Shown piece by piece: positions 1 to 11,676 of a stretch of DNA of 64,000 nucleotides (position 1 is the first letter of the stretch; each line of letters opens with the position of its first letter). This stretch comes from Mytilinidion resinicola (Eukaryota; Ascomycota; Dothideomycetes; Mytilinidiales; Mytilinidiaceae). The notes under the pieces were generated by a model, which made no database searches, was not told the origin of the DNA, and worked only from the letters and a program-made list of their open reading frames with translations. The DNA is taken from NCBI RefSeq assembly GCF_010093595.1, contig NW_022985453.1, forward strand, positions 882,799 through 946,798. Reading direction: 5' to 3'. The position numbers were made by a program, and so were the translations under genes.

Positions 1-785
1 CAAGCCGAGCTATCATCGATTTGACGAAGAATAGTCCGATTATCGATCCAGCGAGGAAGAGGGGCAGAAGAACACTATTGATTACGTGAGTTGCTGTAGT
101 GACAACTCCAGCCACAACACCCAGCTTCTGAGTAGACTTGTCCTCGAAGAAGCGTTCAAAACGCTTACTCTCTCCTAACCGGATGAGGACATGAAAGATG
201 ATCAAGTTGGAGAAAGGGTCCATGGGCGGATATTCTTTGATCGTGCAGAGATCACGATCAATCGAACTTCCATAGCAACCAAATACGGGATGAAGCTTTG
301 CATCAGGATCACACCTCTCCATCTCCTTATGGAAGTCGTTATGGCTGAACCTGATTGGATCTGGGAGTGCGGCGGTCTTTGCATAGCTACTGAGAGCCTT
401 ATCTAGGTATTTTCTTTAGTGTCGTTCAACCGGGAACGCCTGGGAATTTGCTCGAATTTCGAGACTTACTATACATGAACCAGAGGTCCCGCCGTTCAGT
501 CTTAAGCCTTGCGAACTTAGTTTCGATGTCTTTGACCTCTCTTTCGGTAGGTTGGATCGGGTTTGCATTGCCGCTCACGTGCACCGCCCGACGACGGCAC
601 TCCTCTAGCTGGTACCTCGCTTCTTCAAATTCCTGGCATTTCTCTTCCAAGTCATGTTGAATCTCATATATTATTTCAGTTGAGAGTTTCCCGTATCGAG
701 GTAATAGCATGCTTTCCGGACATATCGCAAGATGTTCGTGGAGCTTTGAGAACCGGGGATGGGACAGACTCAGCCGAGGCTGCAT
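1..785 (-). CDS. DUF6594 family membrane protein, 3' end cut by window edge
   Basis: Two exons are visible: 785-470 and 402-1 (open at the window edge), joined by a 67-bp intron with a GTAAGT donor and CTAG acceptor that keeps the frame (...MY-N-KALSSYAK...). The N-terminal part has the DUF6594 layout: HPRFSKLHEHLA, then YGKLSTEIIYEIQHDLEE and a helical, charged coiled-coil-like stretch. The second exon ends with RFERFFEDKSTQKLG followed by a long hydrophobic helix (VINSVLLPLFLAGSIIGLFF), as expected for the C-terminal membrane part of this family. DUF6594 proteins are fungus-specific and of unknown function. At least one terminal helix and the stop lie outside the window. A second, divergent DUF6594 gene starts at 4310. 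The start ATG at 785 is the first in-frame one, though N-terminal sequence upstream cannot be excluded. Confidence 0.8.
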
Positions 786-3700
786 GATGCTAGCAGTTTT
801 CTAGTGGAGCGACAAGTCTCAATTTTCTCGAGGCACAAAACTTGGAAAGATTGATTCCAGAATTAAAGGTTCGATGAAAGAAAGGAAGAGTGAGGTTGGA
901 GGCCCCTTCTTTCTTATATACAGCCGCCTACCGTTTCGCCCACTCGTCGTCATGAAGCCCAGCTTGTCAACCTCGCAATTCCTTCAACCACTTGCATCGT
1001 AAGGCAGAGTATGGGGACGATTATTGAATTCAGCATCCCAAGATAATGGGTCCGCTAGTGTTCCTAGGCAAAATCGCCCACTTGGTCCTCTCATCGCCGA
1101 CCGTGGAGCAGCTTCAATGCACGCGGAAAACGACGCATCGTGAAGTCAGCCACGGCAACCGCTCATCCGACCAATAACTCTTCTCGTTATCTCACCGGTA
1201 TTATTTCGCATCTTTTGGGGACGTCAGTCCTGCGATTTAGGGCATGGCAGCTTTCCAAAACAGCTTCGTGGATCGAATCGCAGCACACCCTAGGCAAGCA
1301 TGAGTGCGCCTACGGTAGGCATGTGGCACAGCGGAAGAGTATAATGAGGCTCTGAAGCACATTCAGAGATAGCAGACCGACCAGGTGTTGGGGTAGCGGT
1401 GTCGAAAGGAGTCGCTGGCTACCAGTCCCCGCCCTCCCTTGGACAGAGGAAACTCCATAGGGCACTCGAAGCGGTACGGGCCGTTCGCCTTACAAGTGAG
1501 CGCATGCCTGACTGCATAAGCGTTAGTTGTGGATTGCGCGAGCAGAAACGTCGGGGATGAGCGAGATGCCAGGGTCGGATCTCGCGGCTACCTGACCTTG
1601 GCTCACTCAAAACTAAAACTAAAGACATACGTGGTGGAGATTGGTCCACGTAGGCCCACCACGATCAGTAGAGAAGGTGATGGAAGGCTGCGCGATCGAT
1701 CGTCGTTCGATTGAGAGTCTAGCAGGCAATGTTCGTCAGGCAGCACTCTTACTTGGCCTCAAGATACGAATAGCAATTGAAAGTAGCCATACAAGATGCA
1801 GTTCAGATATTGCCACCACCAACATATGTCGCTTCAAGGATTGTGCATCGTCGAGGTGAGTCAACGTCGTTAGGGGATGATGGGGAGGGAAAGACAGGGG
1901 GTGTAACACATCGGGAAGCCTCAGCTAGGGGCTTCGGCGGCTGAGGAGTTAAGCAAATCAGCGAAGAGTATGTATGAAAGTCGTTTCTATTGGTACTGAA
2001 GGCATTTCGGGGGCATTGGAGGTCATGAAATCGATGAGAATCGATCAGAGACACCTCGCTTTCTCTCAGGCTGGATCAAAAGGGACAAACTTACGACCGC
2101 CTTCAGCACGGTACTCCGATCCAAGCACAACGCATTCCAGAGCAACCCAGCAAATCTTGCGGATAAAGTACATACACTTACTTCTTCAACTTAAGGGGAA
2201 ATACTGGTAAGGCTCTCACTCCACTTCGATCACCCGGTTGAAGTCCTGATATTGTATCTACATTTTAGAACGAAGACGAGGACCGTCATAACGTCTGAGA
2301 GGATTTTTGCTACGATCCTAATCGACAGAGCTTAATCTGAGGAGCGCTCCTGGCTCACTCCTCCGTCACCGTCTCAACCTCGATTGTCACACTCAAGCAG
2401 CAGGGACGGTCTACGTTCAAGGCACCACATCCCACTCCACAACACCCACGACGAGCGCGGACAGCGCAGTATCCGCAGTACAGGGTCTCTCGGGTATCCT
2501 CAATCAGCTTGAAGCGCGATAGCCTGAACTATCGTGATTTTACATCGGTAGCTCCATGCCCGAGCATCACTACCACAGACCAACCACCCTATCACTCGCT
2601 TATAATCCTTTGCATATGTGTGATCTCATGCATTGAGTTTTACGTGAATAAGGACTCGAAGTATGGCAGCTTGTCGTCGCTGCGTCGAGGTATGACGGAG
2701 GGTCGGGGTGGGCGAGGAAGGAAGTTCGACGTCTCTCAGGAGGACCATGAGGGTTTAGTATTCTTGAAAGTCTTATCTAATGGAACGGATCTTGCATCAG
2801 CATTACGTCGGTTTTTTTGCGAATGAGTGTATAGCGTTAAGAGTTTAAAAACTAATCGAGATGCGGCACATTGACCTCTACAAGGGTCAATTGCCTCTCT
2901 AGCTCATCATCCGTCTTCTCAAGTGAATGCAATGAACAATCTAGTGGCCTTGATGGTATATATCATCGTTCGGAAGATGGAGACAGTATAGGTAGTTGTG
3001 CGGTGGATTCTGCCCAGCTGCGGATGGGGTCGCAATGAAGAAGTGAACGTAGAGAGAGTCAAAAACGCTCAGACACCTCTTCCGTGTTACCTCTCAGGTA
3101 GAACAAGGTACCCTTCACCCACAAGTTGCCTTAGAGATACATACTCGCTTGCTCTAAAATGTGATTGATCAGTCTCAGAACGCTACTATCATAAGGCGGT
3201 CACAGAACAGCGCCAACATTCGCGCGTTTTCCGGGGTGTTCAGCCCCTGAACAGTTGGTGACTTTTAGACTGACGCTCTCCAAAACATCTTTCTCCATTT
3301 CTTGTTGTCCTCTCGGAGGAGACAACCGTGTGAGACGAAGCTAGCGGCCTTCCTCCAGCATGTCCTTCATCAGCCTCCCACGGTCAAGCGCTGCTCTCGA
3401 TCCAAAGAGACATATATGGCTCGTTCATATTCGTTATCGGATTTCTGCGATAGACCACTTGAGGCGATGCTGCCTCCACGACACGCTCGGCAGTTACCCA
3501 ATACGCCGGGATTAACTTCCCCCCTCACGAAGTCTCATCGTCGCAACACACCACTTCATCAACAATCCATTCAACAACCGTCATTTATGCAACTTGGTAT
3601 GCAATGATACCCTCCTAGCCAGCTCGTGCCGCCCCATCCCCATACTCACCCTTGCGTTGCCCATGGTTGGTAACGATAGGCCGAGACGATTCCACTCACG

Positions 3701-4309
3701 ACCTTCCCGACGCTCAAAAATAGCAGCCACACTTTCTCATCCCTCCTTAGTCTCAGGAGCCTCCTCAGGTGTGCGTACTGTGCCGCACGGGCTATGACTC
3801 TTCGTCTTTCTGCCTCATCCGAGGGGCTGCGATAGGTGTTCGACCTCGGAGGATGACCCTATGGTGCAGTGACAGCGCTTACTCCTATCTTCAAGAGCCT
3901 CACGAGGCAGCGGGTGAGGTGGGGATCATATCCAATCCTCGTGAGTTGTTGATGCCGGTAGCTTGGTTCTCTGTCCTTCTCTGTATGTGAATGGGGCGAA
4001 GGACGAAGACGTTGTTCAGAGTCTAGGGTTCAACATACCTATTTTCGTTCTTTCTTGCAGTCTTTCACACTGCCGAGTACTCAGCAGGCGCTTTGCATTT
4101 AGGCAGTTGCCTTTTTGCTGGATTGCTGCGTTGTTTCGAAGTTGGTGTGCTGTTTTTGAGCCGCCGAACTGTCCTACCGGTCGCCGGATTGAATATAAAT
4201 TGATGCGCACATCCATTTGTTCCTTCTTTTATCATACTCATCTCTAGAAAGATTTGAAGACCTCTTTCATCCAGCCCAGCTGTTGTTTCTTTCTATTCAC
4301 ACTCACAAC
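786..4309. other. Intergenic region between two divergent DUF6594 genes
   Basis: About 3.5 kb without a gene I can support. Both strands contain only short open frames (at most about 105 codons) with no family resemblance and no convincing splice chain. Base composition is ordinary, so it does not look like an AT-rich RIP tract. It must hold the promoters of the two divergent flanking genes; a TATATA-like stretch near 914-919 could serve the minus-strand gene. Diverged remnants of older genes cannot be excluded. Confidence 0.5.
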
Positions 4310-5324
4310 ATGGGTAATGCTTCTTCGAAGATTACAGTCGACGGGATTGGTCCCTCGTCTGGTGCCGCATCTGCCGATTATTCCCAACGCCATGTCAAGG
4401 GTTACCCCGGCCTTGCACATCTCATGGCCGTCGACCCACATGCCTTTCATGTCCGGGGATATCATACCTCATCAGTTCGTAATATTCTCTATCTTCAAGC
4501 CGAGCTTGGAGAGTTGGAAGAAAAGCTTTTGCAAGCCGAAGTTAAAGATAGCCGAAGCCCCGAAGGTGATGAGTATTCGAAGAAATGGCATCGTTTGAGG
4601 GACTCATCGGGAAAACAAATTGAGGCTTGGAACGAATTGATGCAGGTATTGCCAAAATATCGTGAGTTGACTGAGTTGGAATCGAGCCTATGTCGGACCA
4701 CTAACGGAAATCTCAGAAAAAGCTATCCTTAGGCATCGTGAATTATACCCAGATGGAGTTAATAAGTTCCACCTCGGCATAGTTCAAAGCGCTCTCGATA
4801 ATCGCGAAATCCAGGGCAGGTCCTCCCTTCTTGGGGACGACGCTCGCAACTGGGGCTCTACCCTCAACCCTTCTGGGCATGCGCAGGACCTCCTTGCTGT
4901 AATCCCGGAGCCGATCGAGAGCTACTTCGTGACGTTACTCAAGGAGACGCTCGTGCCGATATTCTTTCACAGATTCCACTTCCGATACAAGACTCCCAGC
5001 CGACACGGGTTCGTCAGTTACGACGGAAACTGGATTTCGTTCTTGTCAGTACTGATCGGTATTCCTACGCTTGCTTTCGTAACCGTGTTCTCCTTGAACT
5101 CCCTTTACCTTTTTCAGGGAACGAAAGTAAAGCTGCTTGTCGCATCAATCTCGTACTTTGTGTTCTTAGGATGCGTCTGTGTCTTCTTTGGAGATCGAAT
5201 CTTTATCGCTACGATCAGCACAGCGTAAGTTTTGTCTCGCCCCCCACCGCCCTTCAGCCCATCTAAGTACTCGCATAGGTTCGTGGCTGCTCTTGTGGCC
5301 TTGATCATGAATAGTAGCAACTAA
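4310..5324 (+). CDS. DUF6594 family membrane protein
   Basis: Complete three-exon gene: 4310-4661, 4717-5224, 5279-5324 (301 residues). Introns have GTGAGT...CACTAAC...CTCAG and GTAAGT...CATAG signals and both keep the frame. The start is the ATG in CACAACATGGG; MGNASS could also be an N-myristoylation signal (inference). Residues about 25-115 match the DUF6594 N-terminal pattern: GYPGLAHLMAVDP, then ILYLQAELGELEEKLLQAE. The C-terminal third has three hydrophobic helices: WISFLSVLIGIPTLAFVTVF, a segment around LLVASISYFVFLGCVCVFFG, and FVAALVALIM in the last exon. The protein is predicted to sit in a membrane; its function is unknown. With the gene at 1-785 it forms a divergent pair of the same family, but the two proteins are not close copies. 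Confidence 0.88.
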
Positions 5325-6249
5325 GGCGCTACTGAATTTCGTGTTGGACAGTACTCCCGTTCTTCCGGCCGTCATCAAGGCTCCTGAGAGAGATTGAGGT
5401 CACCGTTCAGCCTTGCATGGGGCTCACACCGTTGCTCTGCCAACCTTTCCGTTCCGTCTTCCCCGAAAGCCAAAGCTTCGACCCTCACACCTGCGGAACC
5501 AGGGTCGGACGCTTAGACCATGGTCTTCTGGCTCCAATTTTATTAAGGCAGACAAGGCACCAACATCCACGGTAGAAGGACCGCTCTCAGATCCGCCTCT
5601 CCTTTTCCAATGCTTTCGTCAAATACCGAGCCTCTCGAAGCCCTTCGCGTGTGGATGCATCTTGCTCGGAACTTACTTGTACTGCATAAGAATACTCGAT
5701 CCTGAGAACTTCCTCGTGCTCTACGCGATCGAGATACACCCCGAAATGCGACCCATCGCTCGCCCTCGTCGGCAAGTGGAGAGATGCCGAGTATGCACCT
5801 CGAAGCATCCGTACCGTCACCATTGAGTCAATGAATCAGCAACGTCGCTCATCCACAAGGCACACTACAACGTGAAAATACCTTGGACGAGATTCGTGAC
5901 CGGAATTGTTCCGTTTGGACAATCTCCTCACGTGGCGTAGGCGTCTCTCCTCCATCATTGGGGCTTCAGGGAGGCTAGCCAGGTCGAAATCCCGTTTCAG
6001 CCAGGCCATGCACACCGCCTATAGCCCAATGGGCCCCTTCGCTCTCTCGCCTTCTAGTACGTAGACCCAAGCAATGGCCCCCTTACGTTGCGATGCATGC
6101 ACCCTCCGATTCGAGGCGGCCTCCCACAACCAATTATTTCGACCACGTAGGGACTACCACTATATGAAGCCTTTCAGAGCCTACGTCTGCTAGCAAAGCG
6201 ATATTACTGCTAGATTTTTCCGCACCTATTCGCCCACAGCAAAGGAAAG
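5325..6249. other. Intergenic region with unsupported open frames
   Basis: Open frames lie on both strands (5413-5826 plus, 5587-5823 minus) but overlap each other, match no family I know and have no clear partner exons. The minus frame (starting MVTVRMLRGAY) reads slightly more like protein, yet nothing upstream extends it. I see no RNA gene or repeat here. Confidence 0.35.
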
Positions 6250-6510
6250 ATGCCTCGAGTCTACCCCGTGTTGCTCCTCCCGCCTCTGAACCGTAAGTCA
6301 CAGCACCGAGAGCAACGTGCGTTATCTGCCGTATGACTGATTCCATGAAACATAGCTCAGGAAGTCAAGGCCGACATAGAGGCCCAGCACAGAGCAATTG
6401 AGAGCGACAGAGCCGAAAGATATCGTCAAACTATCACGAACGGCACTTCTCCCACAACGCCTTCGACAGCCATCAACCCGCAGCCCTCTTCCAACTCCAC
6501 AACTCCTTAG
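6250..6510 (+). CDS. Small two-exon hypothetical protein (65 aa)
   Basis: Not recognised. An ATG at 6250 opens MPRVYPVLLLPPLN, then a 63-bp intron (6293-6355, donor GTAAGT, branch-like GACTGATT, acceptor CATAG) joins in frame to QEVKADIEAQHRAIESDRAE and a Ser/Thr/Pro/Asn-rich tail ending at TAG 6508-6510. The near-ideal splice signals and exact phase match are the main support. The short frame is too small for strong coding statistics, and an upstream exon is possible because a CCCACAG acceptor-like sequence lies about 10 bases before the ATG. The product would be a soluble peptide with a short charged helix and a disordered tail. Confidence 0.4.
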
Positions 6511-7343
6511 CAGTGTCGACAAATCCGAGCTCTAAGAGGACCTGCCAGATCGAAGATATCCCAGGCCACTAAGACATCGCGTCTACAAGCAGAAGGGCGC
6601 TTCTTCTACCTAAATGTTTATCAACATAGCCCAGCATCTGCGTTACACCTCTTCGATCACCCGCTCCCTTGCCACAACCAAGCCTTTCGAACTGTAGAGC
6701 CTCAACCGGTGCGACATCCACGATTTCTCAGCACTCTTCACAACACGATATTGCATTGCGGTCCACAAAAGCGTTCCCTTCTCGCTCTCTCTCGCTGGCC
6801 GCCCACCTCCACGCTGCTGAGAACCTGGCTACCGCTCCAGACCCTTGCCTTAGACCTCAATACCATTCATGCTCTACCGACAATTGTCATACATGAACTG
6901 TTTCAGGATGCATTTGCGATTCTGCTGAGCAAATGCGCTCGAATCGTTGCTTCGCAGAGAGGATGTCCGGGTCAGATGGTGGCGGGCCTAGTCCAGTCAT
7001 TCACGGAGGCCACGTTTTGTTTCCTTGCTTAGTTGCTTATAGAGCTAATATAATAGATCATTCTAAGACCTCTAGAGTCTAATTTTGAAATCAGACAAGG
7101 CTGCGTGGGTAACGGAAGCGAGGCTGATAAACAAGCCCACTTGAGACACGGTCACTACAAACATAAGAAGCGCCTCCAACTCCCGCGCGCCCTCTTACAT
7201 CTGCGAATAAGCTGTATGAGACATATCAAACATACTATTCGGTCGCAAACTCCTTGATACCCGCTTATATGACAGTCGCGAAAGTATGCACCCAGCAACA
7301 CGTCCGTCATCGTTTCCCTCTAGCTTCTATTTCAAGTGCCATC
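6511..7343. other. Intergenic region
   Basis: No gene can be supported. A frame at 6709-7032 on the plus strand is open but has no recognisable domain and no good start context. The last 150 bases probably hold the promoter and leader of the gene starting at 7344. Confidence 0.4.
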
Positions 7344-8573
7344 ATGCCGCTTTGGGAGAAAAAGACGGGAAAGAATACTACTACTGACAATACAAATGAG
7401 CCTGGCAATGTCCAACAGCCTGACCCTTCCGGTGAGTAGCCCTCATGCAATCGATCTACACACACTCGGTCTTCCTCTGCCTTGTCAAGGCAGTGCCATC
7501 GCTCACATATGCCCCCACATGAGCAGGACGGCTCATCCGCGCGAACGCTCAGAGGCGCTCCACTAAGACGCCTTGTTTTCAAGAAAGTACTAACTCCACG
7601 TTCATTCCCAGACACCAACACGAATCCAGACACGATCGCGAACTCAGACCCGAATGCGAATCCAGACCCGAATGCGAAGCAACCTCTTCCTCAAGACGCC
7701 TCAAACGAGACCAGCTCGACCAAAAGCAGCGTAATTTCAGCCATATCGAGAAAAGGAAAGAGGGCCGTGGGCATAGTCAAGGATAATGTCATTGGCAGTA
7801 CAAAGACGGCAACAAAAGCCACAATAGGGCTCTTTAGAAGAAAGCGATCCAACTCCAACCCAACCTCGTCGGATAGGTCAAAGAGGATACGAGAGGGGGG
7901 GAATGCTCCCGCCCCTTCTGCAAATAGCAACAGCCTACTCAGTCCTTCGCACAACGAGAACAGCACCACGAGTGCTCCCAAGACTCCGACACCGCCCGCC
8001 ACGACCGCCGATCCAGCCGATCCAGCTCAGCCAGCCAAAGCGTCGCCCGATTCCACTACCCAAAAGCGACGTTCAGCTTCTCCCATGGAAGTAGACAAAT
8101 TCCATTCAGCCCCGAGCTCGCCTAGGTCCAACAAGCAAAGCCGAAACTCTCAAGAGCAGGACAACATCGCGGTCGCGTCTAAAGATGGCCGCCCTGCTTC
8201 TTCGAAGCATGAGACAACCACGGCTGCCGATGCGCTTGGAATTTCGATACCCCGTAAACCTGTTGCTGGTACTGGTACCCAAGCTCTGCCGCAGGCGCTT
8301 GAGTCTTTGCCCCCATATCCGGAGGGAGATGATCGAGATGCGACGGCGGAGCCTTCCATCACCCCTTCACGCGAGACATCTCCGGCGAGGGATACAGCTG
8401 TCAGCGTTGAAGGGAGTAACGAGCTTGGGCAGAAGGATGATGCGGAGGCAGATAAGGGGAATGAGGGTGAAGGACAGGGACACGAGAGCAAGTCCAGCTC
8501 CCCAAAGAGCACCAAGACCGCTTACAAGGACGGGGAAAGCACGGGAGATGGTACGGATGGCGATATCCTGTAA
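7344..8573 (+). CDS. Disordered Ser/Pro/Asn-rich hypothetical protein (349 aa)
   Basis: Two exons: 7344-7431 and 7612-8573. The 180-bp intron has donor GTGAGT, a perfect TACTAAC branch point at 7588-7594 and acceptor CCCAG, and the phase matches. The start is MPLWEKKTGKN in ATCATGCCG context. Exon 2 opens with a short tandem repeat coding for Asn-Pro-Asp-Pro-Asn-Ala units (about 7620-7678). Near residues 65-105 lies a more ordered basic stretch (SAISRKGKRAVGIVKDNVIG, then KATIGLFRRKRSN); the rest is rich in Ser, Pro, Ala, Glu and Asp and predicted disordered. No catalytic motif or membrane segment is seen. Function unknown. The basic clusters would allow nuclear or nucleic-acid contact, but this is only inference. 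Confidence 0.68.
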
Positions 8574-8822
8574 CGCAAGCCACAATGTGCCTCACGAACC
8601 CCGGATACTCATTCAGCAGCGTTTGTAGGAGATAGGGAATTGCATTTGATGATTGAATAAGATAGACCACGTGACTTTCATGAAAATTCTGCTCTCCAAT
8701 GCTGAACCTGCTATGAGGGACGCTCAACGCCACCGATTCCATGATAACATCATTCGTAAACCACGAAGTCTCAGACAACCTGAGTAAGACCTTTCATAAA
8801 TGCATACCAGAACTTCTCTCCA

Positions 8823-11253
8823 TTACAGACCCCTCGCCTCTTGCAGCTTCAACAACCAACCCTCTGCCTTTCCCATACCCATCCCAGCGCCCTTGCCCAG
8901 TCCCCATGGACCAAAGGACCAAGCTCCGCTGAGTTGCTGTTGGGCCGCTAGCAGCTTGACCCTCGCTGCTTCTCGTAGCTCAGGCTCTACTTCGAGCAAG
9001 GGGAGGACCTCCGACGCTGCTGCTGACGAAGGAGGAAGTTCAGCACCAAATGGCAGCTCGCTGGGTGCACAGATCGTGTCTGGCGGCGGCAGGACACCCT
9101 CATGAAGATACGCACGGAGATGGCCGACCGTACATAGAGAGGGTGTTGAGATAGAGCAATGCTGCATCCCGTTAGCAATAATCCTCCCCACCAAACTCCT
9201 CCGCAAGATCTCACAAACTCACCCCAGCCGACTCCTGCGTCAACACCCCACTCCCCTCAAACAAATTCGCCATCTCAAACGCGTTCGTCAAGGGCGTGAC
9301 CGGATCCGCCGTATTCCCAATCCACAAACAGGGTGCGACGTCTTCCCACCCATCGGCCCTCGAAATCTATACAGCGGCCGCACGTCCCACGCCGTACAGC
9401 GCAGCCGCAGCCGCACCCAGATGGCACCGATGGCTGGGCTCAGGGCCACGAGCTCGTTGGCGTAGGCTTCGAAGTCTTTGGAGGTCATCCAGGTCTGCGA
9501 ATCGCCGTCCGAGCACATGATAGCGTACTGCGCCGCGTCCTGGTGCTCGTAAACGACGGAGTCGGAGCCGTTGCGGGCGCACGAGAAGTGGTGCGCTGGG
9601 GTGATTAATTCAGCGAATTGGGTGCCGTCGCGGCCCTCGAGGGCGGACATGAGGTCGGCGACGAGAGGGAAGGTGGCGAGGGGGCTGTAGAGCATGAGGA
9701 AAAGGAGCCAGCGGGCATCGCTGTAGGTTATGACTTCTGGCGTGTCGCCGGGGACGGGGAGGGGTTTGTGGTAGAGGGAGTCTACGATGGTCGCGAGCCG
9801 TTTCGCGACATCTGCGGCTGTGGCGTTGGGGGCTGCGAGGGCACACTTCTCGAAGCCGATTGCGGCGCAGGTGGTGTAGAAGTGGGTCATTACTTTCTCG
9901 GTGTCGTTGAGGTTGTCGGTCCAGAGGGTTTGGAGGTAGTCTTCAGCATCGACAACGCCGTCGAGGATGACGCGACCGACACGAGATGGATACATAGACG
10001 CGAAGGTGTTTCCCAGGAAGGAACCGTAGGAGAAGCCCCAATACTGAAGCTTTGCGGTGCCGCGGACATAGGGGACGTAGTCGGGCGTGGAGGGGAGGGC
10101 GCAGTAACTGGTCTTGCGGCTGCGTTTGACGGCTGCATCAACGATTTCTTTCGAGATTCGCTGAGTTTCGTAGAACTTCCACTCGTCATGCTTCTCTATA
10201 ATCTCTAGCATGTCGCGGGCTACAGAGGCCGTGGTTAAAAACTTCTTGATATCGTCACCTGACTCGGATTTATGAGAGCAAGAGGTGCCTAGAGCTTGGT
10301 TCATGGCCCACAACCGTCCCAGCGCGGCATCGGAACTGCCAAAGATGCCTTCCTCTGTCTCGCGAAGAAGCCATAACCAGCTCGAGGCATCATCTGTGAA
10401 GCAGGATGCACCGGGTTTAGTCTCGCCGACGCCACGAGGGTCGAAACCGATAATGTCATAGTACTTCGCTTTCGAATCCTTCTCGGTGGTGACAGCCGGA
10501 TCTTCTGCTGAGTCGACAAGTGTCTGAAGAGAGAGACCGGCAGCCGCAACAAATCCAGTCCCTGAGCCACCCGGTCCGCCGGGATTGATGAGGATCGGCC
10601 CGCCATACCTGGGATCGGAGACGGGAACTTTGGCGGGAACTTTGACAATCCCAAGAGATATTGTTTTGTCTGTGTTGGTGCCGTTCCAGTAGTCTAGAGG
10701 AAGTTCAAGTCTAGCACATTGGAAGCTTTCATAGCAGGGTTTGAACGAGAGGTCCTTGGAAGACTGGAGCTACAAGGCCAGTATGTCAGTCGGTATCTAT
10801 TGGAAAAACCTATTGGGGCCCAGGAAGATTCGGATAGAGTCGAAAGCGTTTGCGTTGACATTTTGAAAGTCTGAACCTGGATGCTCCAAGGAGAACCAAC
10901 GCAGCCGGGAAATTCAAGGGAAAAGAGGTGAGACAAGGAGATAGGAATACAAGCATCTTCAGAATCAAGAGACACTTCCAACTACATCAAACGATGAAAA
11001 CATGGCCATGTGCATGACTTTGCCAGCATATGAGAAACATCCCTCCCGTAGCCCAGCTAAACCCAGCTCCATGCTCCCTCTGCGGACTCGCTTTGCCACC
11101 CAGTCCCCATCGGAAGTCCGGCCACAAGAAAGCTACAGATAAGAACGCAGGAAATGCTATCAACGCAGTCGCATAAAGAGCAACAATTGGGTCTATTTGG
11201 CGCCGCGGGCGACGGGGCGCAGTGCCGAGGTCAGTGGAGATATCGAGCTTCAT
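8823..11253 (-). pseudogene. TAP-type alpha/beta hydrolase (tripeptidyl aminopeptidase-like), frameshifted
   Basis: Serine hydrolase of the AB-hydrolase/TAP-like C-terminal family (peptidase S33-like). Exon 1 from ATG 11253 encodes a basic N-terminus and a signal-anchor helix (IDPIVALYATALIAFPAFLS). The main exon 10769-9223 has DLSFKPCYESFQCARLELPL, INPGGPGGSG, the nucleophile elbow GFSYGS and the C-x-x-W region. The last exon 9161-8823 carries the catalytic His in GHCSISTPS and ends at a stop. A 61-bp intron (9162-9222) joins them. The Asp-bearing motif WIGNTADPVTPL lies one frame out: a TTT run at 9326-9328 (AAA on the plus strand) lacks one base. One extra T restores both the family motif and the phase of the downstream donor. 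The donor of exon 1 (near 11040) is also unclear. This is either a young pseudogene or a homopolymer sequencing error. Confidence 0.75.
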
Positions 11254-11676
11254 AATGAATTCCGTGTTTGAGAGTAGGGGTTACGCCATAAAGAAAATTG
11301 CTCTCAAGTGTTGCTTAGGGCGAAGGGGTGGAGTAGGGGTATAGATTTGCTCGAAGGCAGCAGTGTTGTTGGCAGTGAGGTGGCTGTCACCCGTCAGCCT
11401 CCTTCCCGTATTGGCATCGCGTTTGAGTGTGGGGTCGCTTGGTGATCGTGTTGATCCTTTATAGTGTCTGCCCAATCACATCCAAGATGTATCTAATATG
11501 GTCACGGTAAAGGTTTGTATTCCTTTTGATATATGGAACAGGAGCTTTGACATTTCCAAAAGCTATCTCAAAGGGTTTTATTCAAAACTCGGTGATTCCC
11601 CTTCGTAACTACCCAGGTATGCCGGCCTTCGTAGAAGAGCAACATCGCAGATACCCCGGACATAATTGTCTCAGTC
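11254..11676. other. Intergenic region
   Basis: Holds the promoter of the minus-strand hydrolase and the 3' flank of the next minus-strand gene. No gene, RNA or repeat is supported. Confidence 0.4.
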
